Below, one piece after another: positions 1-11,179 of a stretch of 64,000 nt of DNA; positions within the stretch are counted from its first letter, which is position 1, and every line of letters starts with the position of its first letter. Origin of the DNA: Sclerodactyla briareus (Eukaryota > Echinodermata > Holothuroidea > Dendrochirotida > Sclerodactylidae); contig JAODTK010003309.1 of assembly GCA_026419785.1 (NCBI GenBank), positions 62,001 through 126,000 of the forward strand, written 5' to 3'. Position numbers and translations under genes: made by a program. Under the pieces are notes generated by a model that was not told where the DNA came from, searched no databases, and saw nothing but the letters and a program-made list of their open reading frames with translations.

Positions 1-205
1 GGCAAAATGCCTATTGCTTCATATATGAGTGGATACTTTCAGGGTTTCACTCTTCTTTAAGTTCCTCCCTTGCTTGCTACCTGCTTCCTCAAGCACTGAA
101 TCTTGCCGCGTACCTTGTGGATTCACCCGTTCATTCCGTCTTATTGTACTTTCGTGCTTGCTTGCACGGCGAAATCCTTTCTCCCGTCGCGTACAGTACT
201 ATCGT
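1..205 (-). repeat. Dispersed repeat, family R1, copy 1 (partial)
   Basis: Read on the minus strand this stretch matches 17245-17450 on the plus strand. Both hold the string GCCGTGCAAGCAAGCACGAA, and both end with GAAAGTATCCACTCATATAT followed by a GCATTTTGCC motif. The similarity is interrupted by small indels. The copy is cut by the window edge, so its true end is not visible. The element class is unknown. Confidence 0.7.
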
Positions 206-589
206 CGCAGACTACCCAGTGATTATGAGGGAGTACATTACGGAGTTTATAAACAGTCATTGGTGACGGACATTATCAAAACATTTTTTCGTTTTATCTC
301 ATTCCAAAATGCCCTCATGCGCTCAGACTGGTACAACGATTGAAGTTTCTTGCAATGATTAGAAGTAACACTATTTTTTGATTAGCTAGCAATTTTATGA
401 AACAACTTTTCAGTACCTTTGTAGCAGTCATAAACATGATCCAAACGGGATTCGCCGTTTTCGCACTAAGCCGATGACACCAGTAAGGTTTTGGAGAGTA
501 TTTTGGCCTATATGAACAACCAGAATTTTTTTAGCATAGTCATGCATAATAGTTTATAACTTAGTAACGTTATTATCTAACTCCTTCTG

Positions 590-1740
590 AACAGTAATAG
601 AGTCTTCAGAAATAATGTTCAACATTCCCAATTCACGAGTCTTTTTATGAAGAATACGATTGTAAGAGTCACGCTTAAATGGATCATCCCAATTCGTAAC
701 AAATGTCGACCTATCGGAACAATGAGAAATATGTGGAGATCCATATTTTTATTAAAAACAGTGGTAATTAAAGGCTAGTGATCTTCAAGGTTCTCGGCAA
801 GTTCGGAAATTATACAATTTGTTACATCATCAAAGTCACGATTAGATACAATGGGCAATCCATGAGTAAGTGTTATTCCCATCACAAAAGTAGGTATAAC
901 TGACAGATTGTTTAAAATTGAGGTCAAGTGATATATGTTCATTGGCCACCATAAAATCATACATAATACGAGAATGAGGATTGTAGCCACGAAGATCGTA
1001 CCAACCTGGCGATAGATAAGTATCTCTAGGACGTGGAATGTTGAAGTCGCCGGTACTCATCAACTAGTGCTTGCACCGAGTCTATCGTGTCAGTGAACAT
1101 TTCGTTTTAGTTTCTGTTACCATAGTTGATAGAACGGCATATAAACACGAATCCTACCGTTGACATAACAAATTCTCACGAACACGGACGGTAATTATTC
1201 GTGGTAATTCTGAGTATGGGAAATTGTCATGTTGCTCACAAACTATAGCTACGCCTCTAAAGGGTCGCCCGCTATAAATTCCATCGATGGAGGATATCTC
1301 TCAGACCTAGCTGACTTAGCGAATACCCGAAGAGTAAGTGCTGTGGATCCAGACCGGTGAAGAATTTCAGAGAGCGACATAGGTATAGAGGGCAAGTCAC
1401 CATGCCGAACTCACGTCTCACACAGGCCAACCATATCGTAGTTAGCAACCATAGAACCGACATTGTCAACAAATTGAATTAGGGAACAAATGGCATACTT
1501 AGAGGGGTGGGCATTTCCTGTCGTAATGGGTGTCGCTCCAGTCTCTGTCAGCGTATCCGACACGATAGCGTCCCCAGGCTGAGAATCGGTTATCCCGGCG
1601 TTGGTCAACAACGTGTCATGGCTGTAGTGTTCTCCCCCTGCCAGGGTTGGGGTGGGCGCTGTTGACGATGGGGTGTTGGTAACGTGATTGGGAACTGCAG
1701 TGGTGCTGGAAATGAGGCGGGTGGGGCCAGTTGGAGTCAC
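590..1740 (-). pseudogene. Non-LTR retrotransposon, endonuclease-domain remnant
   Basis: Minus-strand reading gives an apurinic-type endonuclease remnant. The clearest block (1063-842) contains GDFNIPRPRDTYLSPGWYD, then HSRIMYDFMVANEHISLDLN, then NFKQSVSYTYF and a TYSWI-HC motif. This is the order of the LINE endonuclease core (GDFN, a histidine/serine block, and a W-[IT]-DH motif), although the D before H is lost. The upstream frame at 1740-1411 is a Ser/Thr/Pro-rich linker running into YDMVGLCET, the usual E-T of the endonuclease N-terminus. Stops and frame changes separate the blocks and no reverse transcriptase follows. Family knowledge points to the CR1/L2/jockey group; the exact clade is not resolved. 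It abuts another LINE head to head near 1740. Confidence 0.75.
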
Positions 1741-1764
1741 GAAATGGCCGTACGATAATACCTG

Positions 1765-4180
1765 CTGGCCAGTTGTCTAAAGATAACCGACGCAGAGGTA
1801 AAAGAAAAACTTTACCTGTGATAATATTCGGTAACGTCAAATCCCTATCCAACAAACTGGCGGAGCTTATGGTTTGTACTCGTTATTTACATGAATATCA
1901 TGAGGCTAGCCTGTTATGTTTCAGGGTAACCTGGCTTCCAGATAACGTTCCTGACAATGGTATTGACATCCCCAACTTTACCTTTATTCGCGCAGACCGT
2001 ACCAAAGATTAATGAAAATCGTCAGGAGGTTTTACATTCTACGTTAGCGACTTGTTGGTGCACCAACTGGTCAGTTAGACACAAAATATGTACGCCTGAT
2101 ATCGAGATCCTGACCATTGCGATTCGGCCATTTCACCTACCGAGGGAATTTCCCCAGATCTTCGCTACGACTGTGTACATTCAACCCAAAGCTACTCAGG
2201 GAAAACTGTGAATGCCTCAGAAAATGTTAATCCCGACGCCGTTATCTGTTGATGCAACCACTGTGCGTTACATGATTCATTGCCTACGTACACGCAGTAT
2301 GTCAACGTTCCAACGAGGAACAATGCCCTGGATTTGTGATATGACAGCATGAACGGGGAGGCTTACAAGATCAGGTCTCTGCCCCAGCTGGTGATTCTGT
2401 TCACTACTGTATTCACCTTATGCCCAGGTATCAACAACAACTGGAAAGATCGAAGCCAACAATGGAGACCCAACTCGGCCGGACCCAGGATGCTACAGAA
2501 CAATTACCAGACGCAGTGTTTTGGTAGTACAGACTGGACTGTCTTCTATCAAGATGACGCACAGGACACAACTATGACGGTAACTGAGTATATAAACTTC
2601 TGTGTCAGTGTGCTAGTTCCTACAAAAGTGATTTATTCCTACTCCAATAGTAAGCCCTGAGTTCCAAAGGGTCTGAAAAAAAAAATCATTCGTGAAAAAA
2701 GGGCCATTTCCTTTGGTAACATGGATCTCGTGAAACAAAGGGAAATAAAAAGTGAGGTTAAATGATGCAAAACTGAGTACGGATAAGTAGAAATAAATTG
2801 GCGAAGTGGCAACCCCAGAGATACGTGCAAAAATTACAGGTCACGAAGGGCAATGTAGTAATGTCTCGGCGCCAAATGCTCATGAGTTGGTCAATGATTC
2901 AAATGAGTTTCACTGCAGATTTGATGATGGCAATAATGTCCTATATTGCAAGAGGCTAACAACTTTCTTACCAGTGTAAGAGCTGACAGCAGTCCCATAA
3001 CCTATTGTAGGCGAGAGTGATGTTGTCAAATGGATTGCCAGTGTTAAAAAAAGCGACTGGCCCAGATGGTATCCCAACGAGGTCATAAGAACATGCAGTA
3101 GGCAATTCACCCCGATTTTCCAGCGCACCCCAAATGAGGGCGTAGTCCCCAATTTATCGAAGAGATTTATCATTTCCACTATTCCAAGAAAGAACTATTA
3201 CGTGTCTAAATGATTATCGGCCCATCTCTCCAACATCGAACGTTATGGAGTGTCTTGAAGGGGTTGTCATAAAGCTTCTCCTTGCCGAAGAGGGTGTAGT
3301 CATTGATAACATCAAGTAACGTGTTGGGTGATGGTGCTGTACTTGTATATCTTCATAAGATTTTTGCAGCATCTTGACAGGTCTAATACTTCTGTTAGGT
3401 CCGTTTTCGTTAATTTCTCTAGTGCGTTCCACACCATCAGGCCTGACATTGTTGAGCATGCAGGTTAGCTGCAGATCGATTCAGTGGATCCTCAGCTACC
3501 TTTGTGACCGACTCCAAGTTGTCGGAATAGGTCATGCCAATATGCCGAATGTACTATCAGAACTGGGTCCCTCAATGATGTGTGTTATATCCAGTCCTGT
3601 TCTGCCTATACACAAATGATTGCATGACCTCAAACAATCAAAGTCACATGATCATGGTGATGATAGTACTGTATTTTATGATGAAGTACAACGTTTTACT
3701 AATTGGTGCAGGGCGAACGGGCTAACACTAAACATTGGCAAGACTAAGAAATGGTTGTGTTCTTCCGCAGAGGTAATCACGCTCATAACTCTATCACGAT
3801 TAATGGGGGAGCTGTTGCGAGGGTGGAAAATTACCTTGGGTAAGCTTGGGAGGTATATCTACCATAAAGTTAGTCTGGAATGCCTATGCTAAGGACGTGA
3901 AAATGAAAGCCTATCAACGCCTGTATTTTCTCAGGAAATTGAACGAATATAAAGTGGACAGATCTATAATGCAGCTTTTTTACCAAAAACAGTTATTCAA
4001 AAGGTCGTTAACTTCAAAAACATAAGTTGGATCTGGATCGGGTTCGAAAGTCAGTTGAAGGGTGTATCGGCCTACCTCTTGCCATCTAATGATTGGTTGA
4101 GCGAGAATCAAAGAAGAAGCTCAGCAACATTATGAGTGGTCACACATACACGAGGCTTCCGACCCCAGGTCCCCGTCACA
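1765..4180 (+). pseudogene. CR1/Rex-like LINE, endonuclease plus reverse transcriptase, frameshifted
   Basis: A decayed but nearly continuous plus-strand non-LTR retrotransposon polyprotein. The N-terminal endonuclease starts near 1800 (GNVKSLSNKLAEL, then EASLLCF and TWL). It continues with KICTPDIEILTIAIRPF and LPREFPQIF around 2090-2160. A linker around 2500-2760 includes TDWTVFYQDDAQDTTMTV. The reverse transcriptase fingers appear near 3050 (KATGPDGIPNEVIRTCSRQF). A palm block SCRSIQWILSYLCDRLQVV lies at 3465-3520. A degenerate catalytic motif, HGDDSTVFY, lies near 3655 where F/YADDT is usual. The C-terminus near 3720-3960 has NGLTLNIGKTK and QRLYFLRKLNEYKVDRSIM. At least five frame changes are needed. 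A second copy of the same family lies at 12130-12880 on the minus strand. No target duplication was found. It ends in an ATCT microsatellite. Confidence 0.85.
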
Positions 4181-4192
4181 AAAATATCCGGA

Positions 4193-4360
4193 TTATCTAT
4201 CTATCTATCATCTATCTATCTATCTATTATCTATCTATCTATCATCTATCTATCTATCATCTATCTATCTATCTATCATCTATCATCTATCTATCTATTA
4301 TCTATCTATCATCTATCTATCTATCTATCTATCTATCCATCATCCATCCATCCATCCATG
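4193..4360. repeat. (ATCT)n microsatellite grading into (ATCC)n
   Basis: About 35 imperfect tetramer units of ATCT, with occasional ATCATCT interruptions, followed by six ATCC units. It directly follows the LINE remnant. The two Tyr/Leu/Ser/Ile-rich open frames across it are repeat translations, not genes. Confidence 0.97.
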
Positions 4361-4429
4361 CCTACTGACACCCTGCAGTCGACCGAAGAGAGCATTTCGT
4401 GGGCTAGATGTCGGAGGTAACGAATGACC

Positions 4430-4985
4430 AGGGGCAGGACCGCTTCTGTTGACGTCGATGTTACTTCTTGTTACGTATATTGTTCCTTGGGGGAGTGATC
4501 TCAATTTACATTGACTTCCAAACCATCTTAGTGAAGACACAGCAGGTCATCACTGGTATAAGCGACCATGGCATAAATGTTATAGATTCAGAGGTGAGAC
4601 TAAAGTTGAATCCATCAGTTCCTAGGAAAAACCTACTCTTATAAACATGTCAGGAGAGTATAACCTCCTTGGATGACTCCACATTTGCTAAGATCAATTA
4701 GGCGCAAGCATCGGCTATATAACTCGGCAAAACGACAGCTGATATTACTAAGCAGGGTAAAAGTTGGTCCAAATATCCCGAGTGCAAGAAGTCTACCAAA
4801 AGGGCAATTGAGAAAGCACACAAATTTGATTGAAAACACTATGGTGAAGGCATTCAAACAAGGCAACAACCGTCCCTAACTGACTGGTGTAGCCTTTCTT
4901 GAAGGCGTAGGTACTCTTCATAGTTCTAGTTGTGACAAGGCTGAAGTTCAGCTCTGTTCAGCAATTCAGCTCTGTTTCCACACGT
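4430..4985 (+). pseudogene. LINE fragment, endonuclease-RT linker region
   Basis: Plus-strand frames give a SDHG-like endonuclease end near 4560 (ISDHGINVIDSEVRLKLN). Next comes the linker typical of CR1/jockey LINEs: TPHLLRSIRRKHRLYNSAKR at 4676-4737, GQLRKHTNLIENTMVKAFKQGNN at about 4803-4870, and then a frame change to VAFLEGVGTLHS. The fragment stops near 4985, just before the reverse transcriptase would begin. At almost the same protein position it meets another LINE on the opposite strand (5000-6380). The family is not resolved. Confidence 0.7.
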
Positions 4986-4999
4986 GACTCATTAGATAA

Positions 5000-6380
5000 C
5001 ATCCCCCAATTGTTGGTGATCCTTGTCCAGATATTACGCACTACTTGTCACTGGAGCAGGTGTCCAGAAACTGTTGTCTTTAATGTTGTCTCCCGAGTAA
5101 ATACCGACAGAAATGAGAGAGAGAGAGAGAACGGTAGTCATCTCCTGACCATAGCTGTTTGTATCACCCGCATCGGAAACTAACAATGGACCATCCTTCC
5201 CTCTGACATGAGAGAAAAACGCACGAGGATTACCTTTTATATTAGAGGCAATCTGCCTCTCGAAATCGAGATTAGCACCAGAATCTAAACGATGGACTAG
5301 CTTTCTCTGAACTTTGAACCGATCTAAATCAGGGAAGGAACCAGTAGACCTATAAAGTCGCCAAGGATGTCTCTTACGTTGAATGGCCAGAACATCCTCT
5401 TTTTTCATCCAACAAGGCTTTCTGTTCTTAGTGCGACGCTTTCCCAAGGAACGTAAACTTTCATTATCTCGTTAACTTTTCATTGAAACCCTACCATGAG
5501 ACAACAGCATTAAAACCTTCTAAAAATTCAGGCTATCTACATTACTCAGAATCCCAGAAATGCCATCCAAAACGGCCCCCGAGAAAACAAGGAACGAGCT
5601 CAACGCTCCATGGAATATTGACAGAACAAGACACACCGAAAGCTGTGATATCGTGATCACTTGCACAAGGTTACCTAATACATTACCTATACATTATCCA
5701 CGGAAACCCGGATCACTACTCAGTACTAAATCTAAAATATTATGCGTTATGGTAGGGAAAGAACATGTTTCGAAAGAAAATAATCTTGGGTGACATTTGA
5801 AAAAAGTCAGATCCGTGGCTACCACTACTACCATCAGAGTCAAGAAATATCTGGATAATTAAAATCACCCATAATAATTGTACTTTTACCGGAAACCTTG
5901 AATAACATGCCAAAAAGAAGAGAGGTAATGCTCTCAGGGCTGCTGGGAGAACGATATACAACACCAACTATTAGAGATCTGGGAATACCTGAAGCGTTGG
6001 ATAGAATTCGCACCAAATGCTATTCAAATCAGACCTCACATACACAAAACTCTATCCCCACTGCCACGGAGAATGTCAGACCGATCTTGCCTATAACAAT
6101 ATAACATGGAACGCGAACTTTAGATGTGGGAAAATTCACTGTTCAGCCAAGACTCCAACTACGTATAACTCCAACTACGTCAGCTTGCGTTCCTGAATCG
6201 AAAACTGGAACTCATCAAATTTGTTCCTGATGCTTTGAACATTAACACAGAAAAAGTATTGCTCGCTCACATGTCTATCGCTAATAGTATTCTTACCCGG
6301 CCTCGTACCACTGACTGTTATTACCAACCCTGTCAGTAGTGAAACCTGATACCCTCGCCACCGGATCTAGTTTAACAATT
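5000..6380 (-). pseudogene. CR1-like LINE, endonuclease to pre-RT linker
   Basis: Reading downward from 6380: NVQSIRNKFDEFQF near 6225, an endonuclease block containing IVGVVYRSPSSPES near 5950, MGDFNYPDIS near 5855 (the catalytic GDFN motif), and SDHDI around 5650. The longest open stretch, 5447-5034, encodes KRRTKNRKPCWMKKEDVL, RSTGSFPDLDRFKVQRKLV and then DFERQIASNIKGNPRAFFSH. That is the conserved 'ASNIKxNPKxFFxYVR' linker of CR1-type LINEs. The element ends before the reverse transcriptase. Several frame shifts lie upstream of 5447. It converges tail to tail with the plus-strand LINE piece at 4430-4985. Confidence 0.85.
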
Positions 6381-6739
6381 CTCCATACAGAATTTAACCC
6401 AACTTGCCTAACACCGTGCTCTGGTTTATTAATGTAGTCCAGATTAGAAATAGGTCAATGGGGGGTAAATTGGTTCCCATTTTTGGTCTTAAGTTAACTT
6501 CGCAAATAGTTTCCATCGACAGGATTGAATCCATGAGGTACCATGTCGATTACCTAGCGATGACGCCGCTGCAATTATTTCTCTGTTTAAGTATAATGTA
6601 TGGTTCGTTTTCAATATGCCGCCGGACTCATGGTACCATGCGCTATTCTGATATAACCCCGCCACCAAAGTATATGTTTACGACTCTTGCCGACCGATGA
6701 AGGCATAATACCACTGACCCAAATGCAATATACCCAAAG
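6381..6739. other. Stretch with no recognised feature
   Basis: Lies between a LINE remnant and peptide gene 1, and would hold the 3' UTR of that minus-strand gene. A 98-codon plus-strand open frame at 6404-6700 shows no recognisable domain and is probably chance. No polyadenylation signal was picked out with confidence. Confidence 0.5.
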
Positions 6740-6983
6740 TTAGTAGCAGCGGCACTGGTGTCCATACCCACCGACTCCGGAGCAGGCAGTAGTTCTTATA
6801 CACATTGCAGTGAGACGCCTCTTAAAGCAGTCACGTCCGCATCTAAAATGACACCTCAATCCCGTGCGATAGCAACCCAATACCAAGTGGGCAGATCCCT
6901 GGTCGCAGTGGAAGATCATGACAAGCGCCACTGATAGCACTAAGCTGGTGATCAGGAGTTTGCGATTGGCCATATCTGATCAC
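6740..6983 (-). CDS. Secreted cysteine-rich defensin-like peptide, gene 1 (coding exon)
   Basis: An intact 77-residue frame starts at ATG 6973-6971 and ends at TAA 6742-6740. Residues 1-28 look like a signal peptide: basic MANRK, a hydrophobic LVLSVALVMIF core, and likely cleavage after GSA. The mature part (about 49 residues) is strongly basic and has eight cysteines spaced C-x6-C-x3-C-x3-C-x8-C-x5-C-x9-C-x1-C. The C-x3-C plus terminal C-x-C pair is the signature of cysteine-stabilised alpha-beta (CS-alpha-beta) defensins, though the full spacing matches no family I can name. The exon opens 10 bases before the ATG, at a good 3' splice site (TTACTTTTTCAG ending at 6984), so an upstream exon is probably untranslated. 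A paralogue lies at 32712-32951 on the other strand. Secreted antimicrobial or toxin-like activity is inference; presence of a signal peptide, cysteines and charge is seen. Confidence 0.72.
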
Positions 6984-7090
6984 CTGAAAAAGTAACGGAT
7001 GGGCGATTTTGAGACAAAGAAACAGAGAAATGTTGCGTAGACCCCTTAGTATAATGTGACAAACCCAACACAGCTGATCGCAGTGGGGCG
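6984..7090 (-). other. Intron 3' end of peptide gene 1, conserved with gene 2
   Basis: On the minus strand this region ends in a pyrimidine-rich tract and CAG acceptor. It aligns with 32610-32711 upstream of the second peptide gene. Shared landmarks include GATCAGCTG, a GGGT block, a TTGTTT/TGTTCC tract and CGCCCATC versus TGCCCATC 13-15 bases before the acceptor. Conserved non-coding flank indicates duplication at the DNA level rather than retrocopying. Confidence 0.6.
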
Positions 7091-7119
7091 CACTGTCAAC
7101 GAAATTTTGAGAAGTGGAC

Positions 7120-7604
7120 ATCCTCGTAGTTGCCAGATGTGAAATCCATGTAATTGAAAAATTTCATTGAATAATAATGAATTGATCTTTTGGAATATGC
7201 GTCAGTACAAGAATGGTCGTTCGTACAATACCCAAAATAATTTCCATAGTTTCGAAAATAAAACACACCCCACAAGGAAAGTCCGCTCGCCTTTCAGGTC
7301 CTTGAGAGGTCATGCGAATAGTAAGAAATCTAAGAACAGTCAAAGGTTTCTCCAAATGTTTTATGAAAAAAAAAAAAACATATATCGGAGAATTTCTACT
7401 AGTTTCAAGGCAGCCTTGAGTTCATTCCATGATTTGAAATCACCTGGCCATTTAGGCCTCCAAATATCCCCAGAATCCTGAATATATGAATGCAAATTAG
7501 AGAATTCCTAGTCAAGCCTGTTGTAAAACACATGGCTCAATCTTATTACCCATCTTCCTTAATCATGTTAATAATGAAATGCGCATGTGCATGAGTGGAT
7601 TCAA
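7120..7604. other. Stretch with no recognised feature
   Basis: No coding motif, RNA gene or repeat was recognised. An open frame at 7167-7481 has no visible domain and a poly-A run inside it. The promoter and first exon of peptide gene 1 could lie here or further right but cannot be placed by eye. Confidence 0.5.
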
Positions 7605-7796
7605 CACTGTAAAACCCAACGCATTGGGATAACTTGATACATCTGAGGTAACTTGCTGAATAGACATTTTCGAGTTCACACTCAACTTGATTTTCTTTTA
7701 TATGAAGATAATTCGAGTTCGGTGAACTTGAAAGGTTCCATGCAGCAAGTTACCTCAGATGTATCAAGTTATCCCAATGCGATTGGTTTTACAATG
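7605..7796. mobile_element. Inverted-repeat element (MITE-like), 192 bp
   Basis: About 50 bases at the left (7605-7658, starting CACTGTAAAACCCAACGC) are the near-perfect reverse complement of 7743-7796 (ending GCGATTGGTTTTACAATG). The shared core is GATAACTTGATACATCTGAG and then GTAACTTGCTG. The centre also carries a weaker pair of GAGTTC/GAACTT motifs. No clear target duplication flanks it. A related one-sided copy lies at 15589-15690. This fits a short non-autonomous DNA transposon; the superfamily is not determined. Confidence 0.82.
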
Positions 7797-7799
7797 GAG

Positions 7800-8680
7800 C
7801 TTGCTGTTTGATCTTAGTATAAAGAACTCAGACGACTGAGGAATGTTCAAGCAATGGTCTTGCTTGGTTTTCGGAGTACACACGAGTAAAAAAATTATCC
7901 GAAGAAAGACCAAAAACCTATTAGCTATGAAGGCGAATTGGTCCTTATACCTATTAACGATTACAACTCAACGTTTGTCATCCGGTCATAGATATGTGTG
8001 TTCATTGTCGTGCTGTTAAACTTGCCAAATGAATATTTTCAGTTCGTAATAAAGGGAAAAGTCCGATATTTTACCACATTTGTAAAGCGGGATTTACTCG
8101 ATGTCTCGGATGTATTCACAAGAAGTTACAAAGACAGGGTCAGTTTCACTGATTGCAGAGTCATCAAACTATACAGCTCCGTATTCTGTTTACCAGTCTC
8201 CTTTCAGTTAATGGTAATGAACTCAACATTCCAGGACGATATCGTTCAGTTTCTTTAAGCGTCTCTATGATGAAGTTAATGATTAGGTTAGGGAGAAAAA
8301 AGAGAAAAATGATTAAGTATTCAACCTAAAAAATGGATGGAAATACGTTTTTCTTCACCGGTTTACTATTTATCCTCCCCAAATCTAATTATACTTCACT
8401 TAGCTTATGATGAGTTGGAATTTTCGTTATTTATAATAGTAATATCATTATAGTCTTAAACTTGTGATTTATAGATATGGAATTTCTCAAACTATTTTAT
8501 TTCGAAATGCAGTCATAGAGGTTGAATAGAGGGCGACTAAATAAAAACTGGGTTGCCCATGAAATCCTGCAATTCCAAAGATTGTCCTCTTGATTTCAAT
8601 TTTGAACTGAGCGTAACGGTGCGTTCATTAGGCACAGGTAAAACATGCGATGGTATGTGGTTGGATAAAGTACTTGCTTA
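7800..8680. other. Stretch with no recognised feature
   Basis: AT-rich sequence with short open frames only. The 86-codon frame at 7998-8258 has no motif I recognise. Confidence 0.5.
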
Positions 8681-9424
8681 CAGTGTGGCGCCAGGGAAAT
8701 TTCCCCGAAGGCGGCGTCCGAGTTCCCCGACGGGGGGGGGGGCAAGTTCCCCGACGAGCTCACCATACCCCCAAGTCAAAAACCGTGCATTTTTTTACTT
8801 TTCATTTTGAACATTTTTCACGAAAAAAAAATGAAATACACATTGTGGAGAGCACTGTTTACTTCAAAGCTTCCCACTCAAATCAGGCACCCTTATTAGA
8901 ATAGGGTCAGTTATTCCCAATAAACTGCACAGGAAATACCGGCACTGCGTCGTGAAAGCACACCACTCTACACAGAGGCAAAACAGTGATAGACGGCAGC
9001 CACAGAACGAGCCTCCTCCCCCCCCCCCAAAAAGAATGGTTACCTTAATTTCTTGCCGGGGACATTCGAAGATACCATCATGCTGGGTATCCTATCTATA
9101 TATTCCTCGATTGTATAGTCTGCAGGAAGATTGATGTACGTCGATCTTAAACTCGAGCGAGGAACTTGGCAGTACTATAGAAGATCTGAGGGCGCCGCGC
9201 AGCGCGCCGAAAATTTCATCTCCAATATAGGATTTCACTATGATAAGTTTGGAAATATATACTGTCGGGCCAAAAGCCCCTCGTCGGGGTGTGTTAATTT
9301 TATCGTACCCACTCGGGCTCCCCCCCACGAGAATGGGAAAAATTCCCCGACGGGGGGGCCAGGCCTTCCCCAGACGGGGGGGGGGCATGGCCCCCCTGCC
9401 CTCCCCCGCTTGGCGCCACCCCTG
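8681..9424. mobile_element. Non-autonomous hAT-like element with GGCGCC ends
   Basis: The left end CAGTGTGGCGCCAGGG and the reverse complement of the right end (CAGGGGTGGCGCCAAG) form terminal inverted repeats of the CAG-type used by hAT elements. Both subterminal zones carry CCCCGACGGGGG blocks and G or C runs. The 8-mers flanking it, CTTGCTTA and CTGCCTAC, could be a decayed target duplication but do not match cleanly. A relative with better target duplications lies at 55366-56000. It encodes no transposase; short frames over the G-runs (such as 9131-9524) are repeat translations. Confidence 0.7.
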
Positions 9425-9429
9425 CTGCC

Positions 9430-10460
9430 TACCTTTCACTCTGGTAGTTTGGTCCCGCGGCTCTTTTTTTGATGGTGGAACTTCGAGCTCGAGGCTTCAC
9501 GGGCTGGATTTCTTTCGAATGTAATTCGCGTTGGTCAGACGAGGCTCGACCACTCCTTGTGCTCGGCAAAAGCGGGTGTTACATGTTTATATATTTTATG
9601 TGGCGGTGCTCACGGCGATTATCCATCCATCAGGACCGTCGCTAGTATCACTCGCGTACAGCGATGATTCTGCGCATTTAGTCATAAATAGGCAACTTGA
9701 TTAAGAAGGAAAGGTCTTTCTGGTTTGTGCGCATGCTCACCACTGAACAGTGCAGGGTATGAACGAAGTATCCCACAGCATCTATCACTGCTCTATCACT
9801 ACGTCCTATTTAAAAAAAAAGGCACCACTCCTCGAAAATATATCACATTCAGCCAGGTTCACTATGCTAATTTTTCATAGTGGGGAAACATCCTGATTGT
9901 TTATGCTGATAGAATGTGTAGTTTTTCTTCAGGGGAGTTACAAAGGATGAACGTCGAATGGCCACTACAACCCTATTCCCTTTGACACACTAGTTTTATC
10001 ATTTCTCAACTGTAAAACCGTGAACAGGTTTATTCACGCCACCTATTTGTTGAAGATAAATCAGGTATGGTTTTTAAAGGCCAATATAGTCCATGTGAAT
10101 ATAGACTCGACTTTTCTAATACTTTCTATGTATTGCCATTATGACAGCCGATTCGAGTGTTCCGATAAGGCACAATCCGCTTTACAAGTTAGGCCATTGT
10201 GACCATAAGGGGCGGGGGGGGGGTTCCCCTATAAAACGAAGTTAATGTTAATAGGTACTTTCGAACATCTTGAACACAACTCTAGATGGTAATCAATAGT
10301 ACCTATCGAAATCATTCACACATATTAAGAGTCATGACATTATTTTTGAGTTGATACCTCTCTTCATTTCTGTTATCATGACGGCATTTACTGTCTAGGG
10401 TCTTTTGGCAGCTTTTCGAATGGGTTCCCCCACGTGATGTCATAGTACCTGTCCGAGTTC
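9430..10460. other. Stretch with no recognised feature
   Basis: No domain, RNA gene or clear element boundary is seen. It contains short homopolymers, including a G-run near 10211. Confidence 0.5.
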
Positions 10461-10463
10461 GAA

Positions 10464-10845
10464 TCAAAAACTGGCACATTCCATTGCCCTTATTCCATTT
10501 TGTATGCTCACATTTAATTGCCTTTTACTGACATCCGTCATGACCTTGGAATGGACTTTTGAACAGGTCTTCTCGCTTTGTCCCTCGTTTTCCCCTTCCA
10601 GTATCACAGTGATGAGTTGGTGTACAGTGGAGCCAATAACATTTGTGGGGCCAGGATGGCCTTGGAACACTTCAAAACTGGGGCCCTCCTTAACAGGGAT
10701 GGTAATTCCTTCTAGTTTTCTAATAGTTCGACCGAGTAGAACCTGTACTGGAAGGCTTGATGTATGCGGGATTTTTGATGTAGGCGGCCACGCCTACCCA
10801 GTCTCAGTTCATTTGAAAAAACTGCCACCATGCCATTGATTAACT
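10464..10845 (-). other. Unrecognised minus-strand frame with a duplicated segment
   Basis: A 68-codon minus frame (10670-10464) continues after a frame change into RTIRKLEGITIPVKEGPSF. The segment 10665-10760 is repeated at 11085-11175: both have TCAAAACTGGGG, a CTTAA block, GATGGTAATTC and GTAGAAC. The peptide is not from any family I know. Duplication suggests an unidentified repeat rather than a gene. Confidence 0.35.
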
Positions 10846-11084
10846 TTATAATAGAAGATGCCAAGCCGACTTTTCGCTCCTTTTAGATAGGGTTCCCAGT
10901 TTACGGTAAAGGACTTCACAATATCTGTCACACTCGTCTGTCTCGGAATCACGTGGTCCACTACACGTGCATCTCTTTTTTAATCTTTCGATTGTATTTC
11001 TATCAGGAGATTTATAAGAACCAACGAGAATGGTTGGGTATAGAGTGAGCATCAGGCAGCACAATAACGTGTTGGCAGATGGCC

Positions 11085-11175
11085 GTGAACCTCAAAACTG
11101 GGGCTTTCCTTAATAGAGCGATGGTAATTCATCTGGTCTCTAATGTTCGAGGGTAGAACTGTCATTGGCACTACG
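11085..11175 (-). repeat. Second copy of the 10665-10760 segment
   Basis: Direct copy about 420 bases downstream of the first, with numerous small indels. The element class is unknown. Confidence 0.6.
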
Positions 11176-11179
11176 ATCA

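Noticed and set aside
29-343. 104-codon plus frame at the window start
   Set aside because: It overlaps the R1 dispersed repeat (copy at 17245-17450) and has no conserved frame there.
4093-4420. Two Tyr/Ser/Leu/Ile-rich plus frames
   Set aside because: Translations of the ATCT microsatellite.
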